Source of the DNA: Klenkia sesuvii
GTDB lineage: Bacteria > Actinomycetota > Actinomycetes > Mycobacteriales > Geodermatophilaceae
Reading direction: 5' to 3'
DNA: 64,000 nucleotides
Assembly: GCF_037083825.1 (NCBI RefSeq)
Contig: NZ_JBAPLU010000004.1
Coordinates: 194,660 to 258,659, forward strand
The notes under the pieces are model-generated. The model was not told where the DNA came from. It saw only the letters and a list, made by a program, of their open reading frames with translations, and ran no database searches. Shown here piece after piece: positions 44,892 through 53,580 of this stretch (position 1 is the stretch's first letter; every line of letters begins with the position of its first letter). Made by a program: the position numbers and the translations under genes.

Positions 44892-45443
44892 TCAGCGCCG
44901 GTACCCGTTCTGCCGGGGGCAGACGTGCCCGGAGGGGTCCAGCGGCATCGAGCACAGCGGGCACGAGGGCCGGCCGGCGGAGACCACCCGCTTGGCCCGG
45001 GCCACGAAGCCGCGGGCGGCGGCCGGGGTGATGACCACGCGCAGGGCGTCGGGGCCCTCCTCGGCGTCGGACAGGATGGCGTCCTCGTCGATGGGCTCGT
45101 CGCCGGCGGCCACCGCCTCGACGACGACGGCCTGGGCCTCGCCGTCCCACGCCAGGCCCATGGCGGCCACCCGGAACTCCTCCTCGACCGGCGCGGTGAG
45201 CGGGTCGAGGTCGTCGACGTCGGCGTCGGGCGGGACGACGGTGGTGGCGCGCGTGGCGACCTCGTCGAGCAGCTCGCCCATGCGCTCGGCGAGCACCTCG
45301 ACCTGCGACTTCTCGAGGGCGACACTGATCACCCGGCCGGCCTCGTCGGTGGCCTGCAGGTAGAAGGTGCGGTCACCGGGCTGGCCGACGGTGCCCGCGA
45401 CGAAGCGGACGGGGCGTTCGAAGAGGAAGACCTGGCGTGGCAC
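44892..45443 (-). CDS. DUF3090 family protein
   Basis: 183 aa. The N-terminal beta-rich part (QVFLFERPVRFVAGTVGQPGDRTFYLQA) is typical. The C-terminal zinc-ribbon-like end has cysteines in CPLCSMPLDPSGHVCPR. Unknown function; part of the conserved group with SCO1664-like and MSMEG_4193-like proteins. TAACCT seven bases before GTG 45443 indicates a leaderless start although the gene lies only ten bases after the previous stop. Confidence 0.85.
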   Translation of the reverse strand: MPRQVFLFERPVRFVAGTVGQPGDRTFYLQATDEAGRVISVALEKSQVEVLAERMGELLDEVATRATTVVPPDADVDDLDPLTAPVEEEFRVAAMGLAWDGEAQAVVVEAVAAGDEPIDEDAILSDAEEGPDALRVVITPAAARGFVARAKRVVSAGRPSCPLCSMPLDPSGHVCPRQNGYRR

Positions 45444-45450
45444 GGCGACG

Positions 45451-45456
45451 AGGTTA
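45451..45456 (-). promoter_or_regulatory. Leaderless -10 of the DUF3090 gene
   Basis: TAACCT on the minus strand, seven bases before GTG 45443 and overlapping the end of the phosphatase gene. Confidence 0.5.
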
Positions 45457-46158
45457 CGCGCCGGCGGGGCCCGCGCCGCCCCCGACGACGGCGTCCGAGG
45501 AGGCCTTGCGGGACCGGCGGGTTCGCTTCCTGGGCGGGACCAGCGCGCTGACGTCGCCCCCGCTGTCGTTGACCCGCTGCACGAACGGCCGGGTCTCGGT
45601 GTAGCTGACCACCGAGATCGAGGCGGGGTCGGCGACGATGCGCTGGAAGGAGTCCAGGTGCATGCCGTAGGCGTCGGCCAGGATCGCCTTGATGACGTCG
45701 CCGTGGGTGCAGGCCAGCCAGACGGCGTCGGGGCCGAGCCTGGCGTTCCACTCCCGGACGGCGGCCACCGCGCGGGCCTGGGTCTGGGCCAGGCCCTCGC
45801 CCTCGGGGCCGGGGAAGACCGCCGCGGAGGGGTGCTGCTGCACGACCTTCCACATCGGCTCCTTGACCAGCTCCTTGATGGGCCGACCAGTCCAGTCGCC
45901 GTAGCGGCACTCGCCGAGCCGCTCGTCGGTCTGCAGCTGCAGGTCGCGGCCGGCGAGCACCGCGGCGGCGGTCTGCTGGCACCGCTCGAGCGGGCTGGCG
46001 ACGACGGCGGCCAGCGGCACGGGGGCCAACCGGGCGCCGACCGCGGCCACCTGCTCCTGCCCCTTCTCGTCCAGCTGGACGCCGGGGGTCCACCCGGCCA
46101 GCAGCCCGGAGGCGTTCGCCGTCGTGCGGCCGTGCCGGAGCAGGATGACTGTGGTCAC
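45454..46158 (-). CDS. Histidine phosphatase family protein (MSMEG_4193 type)
   Basis: 234 aa with the phosphoglycerate-mutase-like fold. Catalytic LLRHGRTTAN (RHG), second His in ACTHGDVIKAIL, and conserved SPLERCQQTA and GECRYGDWTGR. Substrate unknown; context with DUF3090 and the SCO1664-like kinase fold suggests a small phosphorylation module. The basic tail (about residues 205-235) is disordered. TAACCT six bases before GTG 46158. Confidence 0.85.
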   Translation of the reverse strand: MTTVILLRHGRTTANASGLLAGWTPGVQLDEKGQEQVAAVGARLAPVPLAAVVASPLERCQQTAAAVLAGRDLQLQTDERLGECRYGDWTGRPIKELVKEPMWKVVQQHPSAAVFPGPEGEGLAQTQARAVAAVREWNARLGPDAVWLACTHGDVIKAILADAYGMHLDSFQRIVADPASISVVSYTETRPFVQRVNDSGGDVSALVPPRKRTRRSRKASSDAVVGGGAGPAGA

Positions 46159-46164
46159 CCCCCG

Positions 46165-46170
46165 AGGTTA
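46165..46170 (-). promoter_or_regulatory. Leaderless -10 of the histidine phosphatase gene
   Basis: TAACCT on the minus strand, six bases before GTG 46158. Confidence 0.55.
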
Positions 46171-46998
46171 GGGCGTCAGGACCCCGGCGCCGACGGCGGC
46201 GAGGAGCAGGAGGCCCAGCACGACGCGGTAGACCACGAACGGGGTGAACGTGCCGCGTTCCAGGTAGCGCAGCAGCCAGGCGATGACGGCCAGCCCGACA
46301 CCGAAGGCGATGACCGTCGCCACCGCCGTCGGGCCCCAGGCGACCGCGCCGCCGGCGGTGCCACCGGTGAACGCCTCGTAGGCCTGGAAGAGGCCCGACC
46401 CCAGGACGGCGGGGATGGCCAGCAGGAACGAGTAGCGCGCGGCCGCGGCCCGGGAGTAGCCCAGGAACAGGCCCATCGTGATGGTGCCGCCCGAGCGGGA
46501 CACGCCCGGGATGAGCGCGGCGGCCTGGGCCAGCCCGTAGAGCACGCCGTGGCCGACGGTGAGGTCGGCCAGCTGCCGCTCCTTCCGCCCGACGCGGTCG
46601 GCGGCGTAGAGCGCCAGGGAGAAGACCACCAGCGCGATGGCGATGATCCGCAGGTCGCGGAAGGTGGTCTCGATCTGGTCCTGGAACAGCAACCCCAGCA
46701 CCACGATCGGGACCGACCCGATGATGATCAGCCACCCCGTGCGGGCGTCGGGGTGGCTGCGCAGCTCGCGGCGCCCCAGCGACAGCACCCAGGTGCGCAC
46801 GATGTTCCAGATGTCGTGCCGGAAGTAGAGGAGGACGGCGAGCTCGGTGCCGATCTGGGTGATCGCGGTGAACGCCGCGCCCGGGTCGTCCCAGCCGAAC
46901 ACCGAACCGACCACCCGCAGGTGGGCACTGGAGGAGATCGGCAGGAACTCCGTGAGGCCCTGCACGAGTCCGAGGACGACTGCTTCAACCCAACCCAC
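46168..46998 (-). CDS. uppP: Undecaprenyl-diphosphate phosphatase
   Basis: 276-aa polytopic membrane protein of the BacA family that recycles the cell-wall lipid carrier. Two signature motifs: LGLVQGLTEFLPISSSAHL (Glu and Ser residues of the active site) and LIPGVSRSGGTITMGLFLG (Arg). Eight or so hydrophobic helices. GTG 46998 is set by TAGGCT eight bases upstream; an upstream extension of the frame to 47196 is antisense to the reductase gene. Confidence 0.95.
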   Translation of the reverse strand: MGWVEAVVLGLVQGLTEFLPISSSAHLRVVGSVFGWDDPGAAFTAITQIGTELAVLLYFRHDIWNIVRTWVLSLGRRELRSHPDARTGWLIIIGSVPIVVLGLLFQDQIETTFRDLRIIAIALVVFSLALYAADRVGRKERQLADLTVGHGVLYGLAQAAALIPGVSRSGGTITMGLFLGYSRAAAARYSFLLAIPAVLGSGLFQAYEAFTGGTAGGAVAWGPTAVATVIAFGVGLAVIAWLLRYLERGTFTPFVVYRVVLGLLLLAAVGAGVLTP

Positions 46999-47006
46999 GG
47001 GGCGGC

Positions 47007-47042
47007 AGCCTACGGACCGACCCTGCGGGTTCCCGGTAGGTT
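47007..47042. promoter_or_regulatory. Divergent leaderless promoters (uppP / aldo-keto reductase)
   Basis: Minus strand TAGGCT (47007-47012) is eight bases before the uppP GTG. Plus strand TAGGTT (47037-47042) is eight bases before GTG 47051. Confidence 0.62.
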
Positions 47043-47050
47043 GACCCCTC

Positions 47051-48028
47051 GTGGAACAGCGGGCGTTGGGGCACAGCGGCCTGGTGGTCTCCCGGCTGGC
47101 GCTGGGCACGATGACCTGGGGCCGGGACACCGACGAGGACGAGGCCGCGATGCAGCTGACGGCCTTCGTCGACGCCGGCGGCACGCTGGTCGACACCGCC
47201 GACGTCTACGTCGAGGGCGAGTCCGAGCGCACGCTGGGGCGGCTGCTCAGCGACGTCGTCCCCCGCGACGACGTGCTGGTCGCGACCAAGGCGGTGGGCC
47301 GCACCCGCACCGGGGCGATGGGCCGCGGCGCCTCCCGAGGCCACCTGCTGGCCGCCCTCGACGCCTCGCTCGAGCGGTTGGGCCTGGACCACGTCGACCT
47401 GTGGCAGCTGCACTCCTGGGACGAGCACACCCCCCTCGAGGAGACCCTGGCCGCGCTCGACACCGCCGTGAGCAGCGGCCGCACGCGCTACGTCGGGGTG
47501 AGCAACTTCACCGGCTGGCAGACCGCGCAGGCCGCGACCTGGCAGAAGGCGTGGCCCGGGCGGGCCCCGGTCATCAGCTCGCAGGTCGAGTACTCGCTGC
47601 TGCAGCGCGGCGTCGAGCGCGAGGTCGTGCCGGCCGCCGAGACCCTGGGCATCGGGCTGCTGCCCTGGTCGCCGCTGGGCCGCGGGCTGCTCACCGGCAA
47701 GTACCGGCACACCACGCCCAGCGACAGCCGGGGCGCCTCGGCGCAGTGGTCGGGCTTCGTCGACGGACTCCGCTCCAAGGACACCGACCGCATCGTCGAG
47801 GCCGTGTGCACCGCGGCCCAGGGCCTGCACACCGTGCCGCTGGCGGTCGCCCTGGCCTGGCTGCGCGACCGGCCCGGCGTGGTCGCCCCTGTCGTCGGCG
47901 CCCGCACGGCCGCCCAGCTCCAGGTCAGCCTCGACGCCGAGGAGGTCACCCTGCCCGCGGCCATCCGGTTCGCCCTCGACGAGGTGTCCGCGCCGCACAC
48001 GTCGTACCCCGACCGCCGCCCCGGATGA
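47051..48028 (+). CDS. Aldo/keto reductase
   Basis: 325-aa NADPH-dependent (alpha/beta)8 oxidoreductase. Catalytic residues: Asp and Tyr of LVDTADVYVEGESE, Lys of VLVATKAVG, His of LWQLHSWDEHTP. Cofactor binding is in WSPLGRGLLTGKY and the late VGARTAAQL segment. It is of the general YajO/YghZ-like group; substrate unknown. The stop overlaps the next gene's ATG (ATGA). Confidence 0.88.
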   Translation: MEQRALGHSGLVVSRLALGTMTWGRDTDEDEAAMQLTAFVDAGGTLVDTADVYVEGESERTLGRLLSDVVPRDDVLVATKAVGRTRTGAMGRGASRGHLLAALDASLERLGLDHVDLWQLHSWDEHTPLEETLAALDTAVSSGRTRYVGVSNFTGWQTAQAATWQKAWPGRAPVISSQVEYSLLQRGVEREVVPAAETLGIGLLPWSPLGRGLLTGKYRHTTPSDSRGASAQWSGFVDGLRSKDTDRIVEAVCTAAQGLHTVPLAVALAWLRDRPGVVAPVVGARTAAQLQVSLDAEEVTLPAAIRFALDEVSAPHTSYPDRRPG

Positions 48029-49947
48029 GCGCGCCCGACCCCGTCTTCGCCGCCTTCACCGCCGCCGGGCTCTGGCCCGGGCTGGGCAAGCGCGCGGCCG
48101 CCGAGCTGCCCGGCGCCGGCATCGTGGCCCCCGAGCAGGTCACGGCGGACAACCTGGTGAAGCTCCCCCGGGTGGGCCGGCAGCGCGCCGAGCGGCTCTT
48201 CTCCTCGTTCCTGGCCGCCGGCCCGGCCTACGAGGTCGTCGAGATGCTGGTGGGCGCCGGCCTGCCGGCCAAGCTGGCCGCCGGGGTGTCCGACGTCCTG
48301 GGCCCCGACGCGGCCCGACGCCTGCGCGACGACCCGTGGCGGCTGCTCCTGCTCACCCAGGTGTCGCTCGCCGACGCCGACCGGCTGGCGATCGCGCTGC
48401 TCAAGGGCGCCGACCGTCAGGACAGGCGGCGCGGCCGGGCGCTGGTCGCGCTCACCCTGCGGACGGCGACCCGCGACGGGCACACGGTGCTGCCGGTGGA
48501 CCAGGTGCTGTCGGCGCTGCGCGCCGAGGGTGTGGACGACGTCGCCGCCGCCGTGGTCGCCGCCGTCGACAGCGGCGACGTGCTCGAGCACGACCCCCCG
48601 TTCGACCCCGAGTCGGAGGAGGAGCCCGACCCGTCGCACCGCACGCTGAGCCTGGCCCGCTACGGCATGGCCGAGGACGCGGTGGCCGAGGCCGTGGCCC
48701 GGTTGGCGGCCACCGCCGAGCCGATCGCGCCGGCCGGGGCGGTGAAGAGCGTGGCCGCGGGGCTGGACCCGGCGCAGAAGCAGGCCGTCGTCCAGGTGCT
48801 GTCGGCCGGGGTCAGCCTGCTCACCGGCGGACCCGGCACCGGCAAGAGCCGCACGGTCGCGAGCGTGGTGAAGCTGCTGCAGGCCAAGGACGTCGAGGTG
48901 GCGCTGGCCGCCCCCACCGGCCGCGCGGCGAAGCGGCTGGAGGAGCTCACCGACCACCCGGCCACCACGGTGCACCGCCTGCTCGGCGCGCAGGGCATGA
49001 CCGGCGGGTTCTCCCGCGACGAGGAGTGGCCGCTGGACGCCGACGTGGTGGTCGTCGACGAGGCCTCGATGCTCGACGTCGAGCTGACCGCCGCGCTGCT
49101 CGAGGCCTGCTCCGACGGCACCCACCTGCTGCTGGTCGGCGACCCCGCCCAGTTGCCCTCGATCGGCCCCGGCCACGTGCTGGGCGACCTCATCGACTCC
49201 GGCGTCGTCCCGGTCACCGAGCTGACCACCCTGCACCGGCAGGCCGAGGGCGGCGCCATCGCCACCCTGGCCACCGGCGTGCGCGCGGGCGAGCTGGTCC
49301 AGGTGGCGTCGCAGGACCGCGAGGTCGTGATCGTGCCGGCCCAGGGCAGCGCCGAGGCCGCGCGGCGGGTCGTGCAGCTGGTCACCGACTCGATCCCGCG
49401 CGTGCTGTCCATCGACCCGGCCGCCGTCCAGGTGGTGACGCCGGTGCACCGCGGGCCGGCGGGCACGATCGAGCTGAACAAGGCGCTCAAGGCCGTGCTC
49501 AACCCCGGGGATGGCACGGTGTGGGGGTTCGACGTCGGCGACCGCGTGGTGGCCACCGCGAACCACCTGGACCTCGAGCCGGTCGGGTTCGCCAACGGCG
49601 AGGTCGGCGTGGTCACCGGCACCGGCGACGGCACGCTGTCGGTCGACTTCAGCTCGGGCCCGTGCACGGTGCCCACCTCGGCGCTGGGCGACCTCAAGCA
49701 CGGCTGGGCGATCACGGTGCACCGGGCGCAGGGCTCGGAGTGGCCCGGGGTGGTCGTCGTCCTGCCCCCGGAGGCCGGCGGGATGCTGTCGCGCCCGCTG
49801 GTCTACACCGCCCTCACCCGGGCGCAGAAGCACCTGTCGATCGTGCACGCCAGCGGTGCCGCGCTCGCCCGCGCCGTGCGCGAGGTCGACGTCAAGCCCC
49901 GCCGCACGAGGCTGGCCGCCCTGCTCCGCGAGCACCTCGAGGCGTAG
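48025..49947 (+). CDS. RecD2-like DNA helicase
   Basis: 640 aa, superfamily 1B. N-terminal helix-hairpin-helix region (LVKLPRVGRQRAERLF), then Walker A GGPGTGKS (about 269-276), AAPTGRAAKRLEE, Walker B VVVVDEASMLD, GDPAQLPSIGPGHVL, and motifs V-VI AITVHRAQGSEWPGVVVVLP and YTALTRAQKHLSI. It is expected to unwind DNA 5' to 3' in repair or fork processing without RecBC. ATG overlaps the reductase stop by four bases. Confidence 0.88.
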   Translation: MSAPDPVFAAFTAAGLWPGLGKRAAAELPGAGIVAPEQVTADNLVKLPRVGRQRAERLFSSFLAAGPAYEVVEMLVGAGLPAKLAAGVSDVLGPDAARRLRDDPWRLLLLTQVSLADADRLAIALLKGADRQDRRRGRALVALTLRTATRDGHTVLPVDQVLSALRAEGVDDVAAAVVAAVDSGDVLEHDPPFDPESEEEPDPSHRTLSLARYGMAEDAVAEAVARLAATAEPIAPAGAVKSVAAGLDPAQKQAVVQVLSAGVSLLTGGPGTGKSRTVASVVKLLQAKDVEVALAAPTGRAAKRLEELTDHPATTVHRLLGAQGMTGGFSRDEEWPLDADVVVVDEASMLDVELTAALLEACSDGTHLLLVGDPAQLPSIGPGHVLGDLIDSGVVPVTELTTLHRQAEGGAIATLATGVRAGELVQVASQDREVVIVPAQGSAEAARRVVQLVTDSIPRVLSIDPAAVQVVTPVHRGPAGTIELNKALKAVLNPGDGTVWGFDVGDRVVATANHLDLEPVGFANGEVGVVTGTGDGTLSVDFSSGPCTVPTSALGDLKHGWAITVHRAQGSEWPGVVVVLPPEAGGMLSRPLVYTALTRAQKHLSIVHASGAALARAVREVDVKPRRTRLAALLREHLEA

Positions 49948-50248
49948 CCCCCGCCGCTGTCCCCGCCGCTGCCCCGGCCGACGCCCCGGCCGCTGCGCCC
50001 GCCGCGCCGCGTCCGCGCACGCTCGCCGACGCCAGGCATGGGAGCCCGTACACCTGGTCCTGGGCCCGGCGAGCGGGTGCATGGGCTCCCATGCCTGCCC
50101 GATGGCCGTGCCCGGTGGCCGAGCCCGATGGCCGTGCGCTCGGCCGGAAAGCGGGTGCGCGCGTCCGGCGTCGGGGGCATCCTCGACGGCGTGCTGTGAC
50201 GCCTCGCCCCCGTCCCCTCCCCCGGCGACACCCCTGCGAGGCCCACCC
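49948..50248. other. Intergenic region with an inverted-repeat element
   Basis: 301 bases between the RecD2-like and ABC-F genes. It begins with Pro/Ala-codon-like GC-rich sequence, contains the type A inverted repeat (50034-50096), and ends in the ABC-F leader. I see no gene. Confidence 0.6.
50034..50096. repeat. Type A inverted-repeat element, copy 1
   Basis: 21-nt arms (50034-50054, 50076-50096) pair at 19 of 21 positions around a 21-nt loop. The arm core is GGCATGGGAGCCC and, on the other side, GGGCTCCCATGCC. The same arms recur at 57149-57209. Each intact arm is itself a palindrome (CATGGGCTCCCATG). It may act as a terminator or be a small mobile repeat. Confidence 0.85.
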
Positions 50249-51931
50249 GTGTCCATCACGCTGCACGCGCTCTCCTTCTCCTGGCCCGACGGCACCCCGG
50301 TGCTCGACGGCCTCACCACCACGATCGGTGCCGGTCGCACCGGGCTGGTGGCCCCCAACGGCGGCGGCAAGACCACCCTGCTGCGGTTGCTCACCGGCGA
50401 GCTGACCCCCACCGCGGGGTCGGTCACGGTGGACGGCGTGCTGGGCCACCTGCCGCAGGAGCTCCCGACCTCCGCGATGGGCACCGTCGCCGACGCGATG
50501 GGCACCGTCGCCGACGCGCTGGGCATCGCCACGGTGCTGGCCGCGGTCACCGCCGTCGAGCGCGGGGACACCGACCCGGCGCACGTCGACGCCATCGGCG
50601 TGGACTGGGACGTCGAGGAGCGCGCCGTCGCGCAGCTCGACCGGCTCGGGCTCGGCGGCATCGCGCTCGACCGGCGACTCGCCACCCCCAGCGGCGGCCA
50701 GGTGGTCGCCGTCGGGTTGGCCGGCCGGTTGCTGCGCCGTCCGGACGTCCTGCTGCTCGACGAGCCGACGAACAACCTCGACCGCCGCGAGCGAGACCGG
50801 CTCGCCGGCGTCGTCGACGCCTTCCGCGGCACGCTGCTGGTGGTCAGCCACGACCGCGAGCTGCTGGACCGGATGGACCGCACGGCGGAGCTGACGCGCG
50901 GTGCGCTGCGCACGGTGGCCGGCGGGTTCACCGCATGGGAGTCGGTGGTGGCGGCCGAGCAGGCCGCGGCCGAGCGGGACGTCCGGAGCGCCGAGCAGGC
51001 GCTGAGGCGGGAGCGGAGGGAGCGGCAGGAAGCGCGGGAGAGGGCCGAGCGGCGCAGTGCCTCCGCCGCCCGCCGGGCCCCCGACGCCGGGATCCCGACG
51101 ATCCTGCTCGGGGCGCGTCAGCGCCGGGCGGAGGAGTCGGCCGGGCGCGCCGACGGCACGCACGGTGCCCGCGTCGACGCGGCTCGGGCCCGGCTGGACC
51201 GCGCCGAGGCCTCGTTGCGGCAGGACCCGGCGATCGCGCTGGAGCTGCCGGGCACCCGCGTGCCGGCGGGGCGGGTCGTGGTCGACGCGGTGGGGGTCGA
51301 CGTCCGCGGGCTGTTCCCCGGCGGGGTCGACCTCGCGCTGCGCGGGCCCGAACGCGTGGCGCTGACCGGCGGCAACGGGTCGGGCAAGTCGACGCTGCTG
51401 CGCGTGCTGGCCGGCGAGCTGGCGCCCGACCGCGGGACCGTGACCCGGGCCGAGGGTCGGGTGGCGTACCTGTCGCAGCGGTTGGACCTGCTCGACCCCG
51501 AGACCGCGGTGGCCGATGCCCTGGCCACCGCGGCACCGGACCGTCCCGAGGCCGAGCGCCGCACCCTGCTCGCGCGGTTCCTGTTCCGCGGCGCCCGGGC
51601 GCACCTGCCGGTGGGCGCCCTGTCCGGGGGCGAGCGGCTGCGGGCGGTGCTGGCCTGCGTGCTGTTCGCCGACCCGGCGCCGCAGCTGCTGCTGCTCGAC
51701 GAGCCGACGAACAACCTCGACCTGGCCAGCGTGGCCCACCTGGTCTCCGCGTTGAGCGCCTACCGGGGGGCGCTCGTGGTGGTCAGCCACGACGAGCGCT
51801 TCCTCGACGAGCTGGCGCTGGACCGCCGACTGGACCTGGCCGACGGGCGGCTCAGCCCTGCCCGCGGCAACAGCGCCGGGCCGCGCACATCAGCCGGTGC
51901 ACCGCCGGACCCAGCTCGGCCTCCGAGGTGA
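50249..51931 (+). CDS. ABC-F family ATP-binding protein
   Basis: 560 aa with two ABC domains and no membrane segment. First domain: Walker A APNGGGKTT (about residue 34), signature TPSGGQVVAV, Walker B LLLDEPTNNLD. Second: TGGNGSGKST (about 374), LSGGERLRAVLA, LLLDEPTNNLD. The linker (about 220-340) is a charged coiled coil rich in Arg/Glu. ABC-F proteins act on ribosomes, in translation or antibiotic protection; which one is not clear. A 24-bp duplication gives MGTVADAMGTVADALG. The 3' end overlaps the convergent gene by 80 bp. Confidence 0.86.
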   Translation: MSITLHALSFSWPDGTPVLDGLTTTIGAGRTGLVAPNGGGKTTLLRLLTGELTPTAGSVTVDGVLGHLPQELPTSAMGTVADAMGTVADALGIATVLAAVTAVERGDTDPAHVDAIGVDWDVEERAVAQLDRLGLGGIALDRRLATPSGGQVVAVGLAGRLLRRPDVLLLDEPTNNLDRRERDRLAGVVDAFRGTLLVVSHDRELLDRMDRTAELTRGALRTVAGGFTAWESVVAAEQAAAERDVRSAEQALRRERRERQEARERAERRSASAARRAPDAGIPTILLGARQRRAEESAGRADGTHGARVDAARARLDRAEASLRQDPAIALELPGTRVPAGRVVVDAVGVDVRGLFPGGVDLALRGPERVALTGGNGSGKSTLLRVLAGELAPDRGTVTRAEGRVAYLSQRLDLLDPETAVADALATAAPDRPEAERRTLLARFLFRGARAHLPVGALSGGERLRAVLACVLFADPAPQLLLLDEPTNNLDLASVAHLVSALSAYRGALVVVSHDERFLDELALDRRLDLADGRLSPARGNSAGPRTSAGAPPDPARPPR

Positions 51932-52625
51932 CCGGCGCGTCGAACGGCACCCGGACGTCGCGGTACCCCCGCTCCCCCTCGATGCGCAGCCGGAAGCCGG
52001 CCCGGTCCAGCCCCAGCGGCCGGACGACGTCGTGGGCGCCCAGCCAGTCGGCCGGGATGCGCGAACGGAGCAGGGCCAGCTCACCGGGGTGGTCGGCGTC
52101 GAGGTGCCGCAGGGCCGAGGCCTCGACGGCGACCAGCGGGTCGGGCTCGGCGTCGGCGTAGTCCTCGGGGGTCAGCTCGACCGTGGTCCCGCCCTCGCCC
52201 AGCACCACCTCGGCGAGGTCGAGGCGGAGCAGGACGGCGGTGCGTCCGACGTCGAGCAGGGCCCCGGCCGGCTGGGCCTCGGCGAAGGCGAGCGCGACGT
52301 CGCGCTCGTCCTCGGTGCGCACCGGGGTCAGCCAACCGGACAACCACAGCTGCGCGCGCACCTGGTCGCGCAGCGGGACCGGGGCGTGGTCGGTGACCAT
52401 CACCAGGGCCGGCAGGTCGCCGTCGGCCGCCCCCTGCACCGCCCGCACCAGCTCACCGTCGGCGGGCACGACCAGGAAGACCTGCCCGGCGCCGGTGGTG
52501 GCGTGGGCGAGGACCCGGGAGCCCGACACGCCGGCTGCGCAGACCGCGGCCGAGGGGCGGCAGGCGACGGTGCGGGCGCGCTCGGCGGCGGTCGGCCGAA
52601 GGGCGGACGGGGTGGTCGACGTCAT
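51852..52625 (-). CDS. DUF2470 domain protein, probably iron-regulated
   Basis: 257 aa. The N-terminal half resembles flavin-binding split-barrel proteins, and the C-terminal half is a DUF2470 domain (LRHLDADHPGELALLRSRI). This pairing occurs in HugZ-like haem utilisation proteins and siderophore-related proteins. Residues CC near the C-terminus could bind metal. A DtxR/IdeR box lies 26 bases upstream of ATG 52625, supporting a role in haem or iron use under iron limitation. The exact reaction is uncertain. Confidence 0.75.
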   Translation of the reverse strand: MTSTTPSALRPTAAERARTVACRPSAAVCAAGVSGSRVLAHATTGAGQVFLVVPADGELVRAVQGAADGDLPALVMVTDHAPVPLRDQVRAQLWLSGWLTPVRTEDERDVALAFAEAQPAGALLDVGRTAVLLRLDLAEVVLGEGGTTVELTPEDYADAEPDPLVAVEASALRHLDADHPGELALLRSRIPADWLGAHDVVRPLGLDRAGFRLRIEGERGYRDVRVPFDAPVTSEAELGPAVHRLMCAARRCCRGQG

Positions 52626-52650
52626 CGTGGGTCCTCGCTTCGCGTGTGAG

Positions 52651-52669
52651 TAAGGTGAGGCTAACCGAA
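52651..52669. promoter_or_regulatory. DtxR/IdeR iron box
   Basis: TAAGGTGAGGCTAACCGAA matches the 19-bp consensus TTAGGTTAGGCTAACCTAA at 16 positions. It lies between the DUF2470 gene (minus) and rpsD (plus), 13 bases before the rpsD GTG and overlapping where polymerase must bind for either gene. Confidence 0.82.
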
Positions 52670-52681
52670 TGAGGAGGACCC

Positions 52682-53296
52682 GTGAACACCCCCCGACCGA
52701 AGGTGCGCCTGTCCCGCGCGCTGGGCATCCCGCTGACCCCCAAGTGCGTGACGTACTTCGAGCGCCGGCCGTACCCGCCGGGCGAGCACGGCCGCAAGCG
52801 CAAGAGCACCAGCGACTACAAGACGCGGTTGCTGGAGAAGCAGCGGCTGCGCGCCCAGTACGACATCAGCGAGACCCAGCTGCGGCTGGCCTTCGACCGG
52901 GCGAGGAAGCAGGGCCGCAACACCGGCGCCAAGACCGGTGAGGCCCTGCTGCTGGACCTGGAGTCGCGGCTGGACGCCACGGTGCTGCGCGCCGGGTTCG
53001 CCCGCACGATCTACCAGGCCCGCCAGGTCGTCACCCACCACCACGTCACGGTCAACGGACGGCGGGTCGACCGGCCCAGCTACCGCGTCGAGCCCGGCGA
53101 CGTCGTCGCCATCGCCGAGCGGAGCCGCACCAAGCAGCCCTTCCAGGTCGCGGCCAGCGGGGCGCACGCCGAGGCACCGAAGTACCTCGACGTCCGCCTG
53201 GCCGAGCTCACCTGCTTCGTGGCGCGCAGGCCCCAGCGGGCCGAGATCCCCGTGCAGTGCGAGGAGCAGCTGGTCGTGGAGCACTACTCCCGCTGA
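52682..53296 (+). CDS. rpsD: 30S ribosomal protein S4, zinc-free type
   Basis: 204 aa. RPKVRLSRALGIPLTPKCVTYFERRPYPPGEHGRKRKSTSDYK matches the S4 form that some actinobacteria encode outside the alpha operon. The S4 RNA-binding domain is at ARTIYQARQVVTHHHVTVNGRRVDRPSY. The N-terminal zinc cysteines of other S4 proteins are absent. GAGGAGG precedes GTG 52682. Neighbours are not ribosomal genes. An iron box in its promoter region is unexpected. It may be the sole S4 or a paralogue. Confidence 0.92.
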   Translation: MNTPRPKVRLSRALGIPLTPKCVTYFERRPYPPGEHGRKRKSTSDYKTRLLEKQRLRAQYDISETQLRLAFDRARKQGRNTGAKTGEALLLDLESRLDATVLRAGFARTIYQARQVVTHHHVTVNGRRVDRPSYRVEPGDVVAIAERSRTKQPFQVAASGAHAEAPKYLDVRLAELTCFVARRPQRAEIPVQCEEQLVVEHYSR

Positions 53297-53336
53297 CCCG
53301 GGTCCCCACCCCGCGCCTGCCCCCAGGCTCCCCAAA

Positions 53337-53400
53337 CCGCTGGATGTGAGAAGTCGCGCGGTCCACGGCCATCGACACCGCAACGAGTCACATCCAGCGG
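53337..53400. repeat. Type B inverted-repeat element, copy 1
   Basis: Perfect 13-bp arms CCGCTGGATGTGA / TCACATCCAGCGG (53337-53349, 53388-53400), with a partly complementary interior. Starts 40 bases after the rpsD stop. Confidence 0.85.
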
Positions 53401-53439
53401 TTAGTCAGAGTTGCGTCGGATGCCCCGCGCTCGTCCCCG

Positions 53440-53504
53440 CGCTGGACGTGACTCGTCGCGGGGTCGCGCCCCCCCCGGGCACCGCGACGAGTCACATGCA
53501 GCGG
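53440..53504. repeat. Type B inverted-repeat element, copy 2
   Basis: A second version with longer arms: GTGACTCGTCGCGG at 53448-53461 pairs with CCGCGACGAGTCAC at 53482-53495, and the outer parts (GCTGGAC, ATGCAGC) pair with mismatches. Same orientation and sequence as copy 1, so the element is duplicated in tandem about 105 bp apart. The rest of 53297-53580 holds nothing else I can name. Confidence 0.82.
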
Positions 53505-53580
53505 CCCGACGATCAACCCGGTCGGCAGGTGGCGGCCACCTCGGTGACACCTCCCGGTCAGGTCCGGCGGCGAGCGTGGG

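Noticed and set aside
48025..49947. A RecBCD-type complex made with the RecB-like nuclease at 34831
   Set aside because: The helicase is the single-chain RecD2 type and the nuclease is a small Fe-S exonuclease. They are 12 kb apart, with no RecC.
49948..50033. Proline/alanine-rich continuation of the RecD2-like protein
   Set aside because: The helicase frame has a clear stop at 49947 after a normal family C-terminus; the following GC-rich stretch is non-coding.
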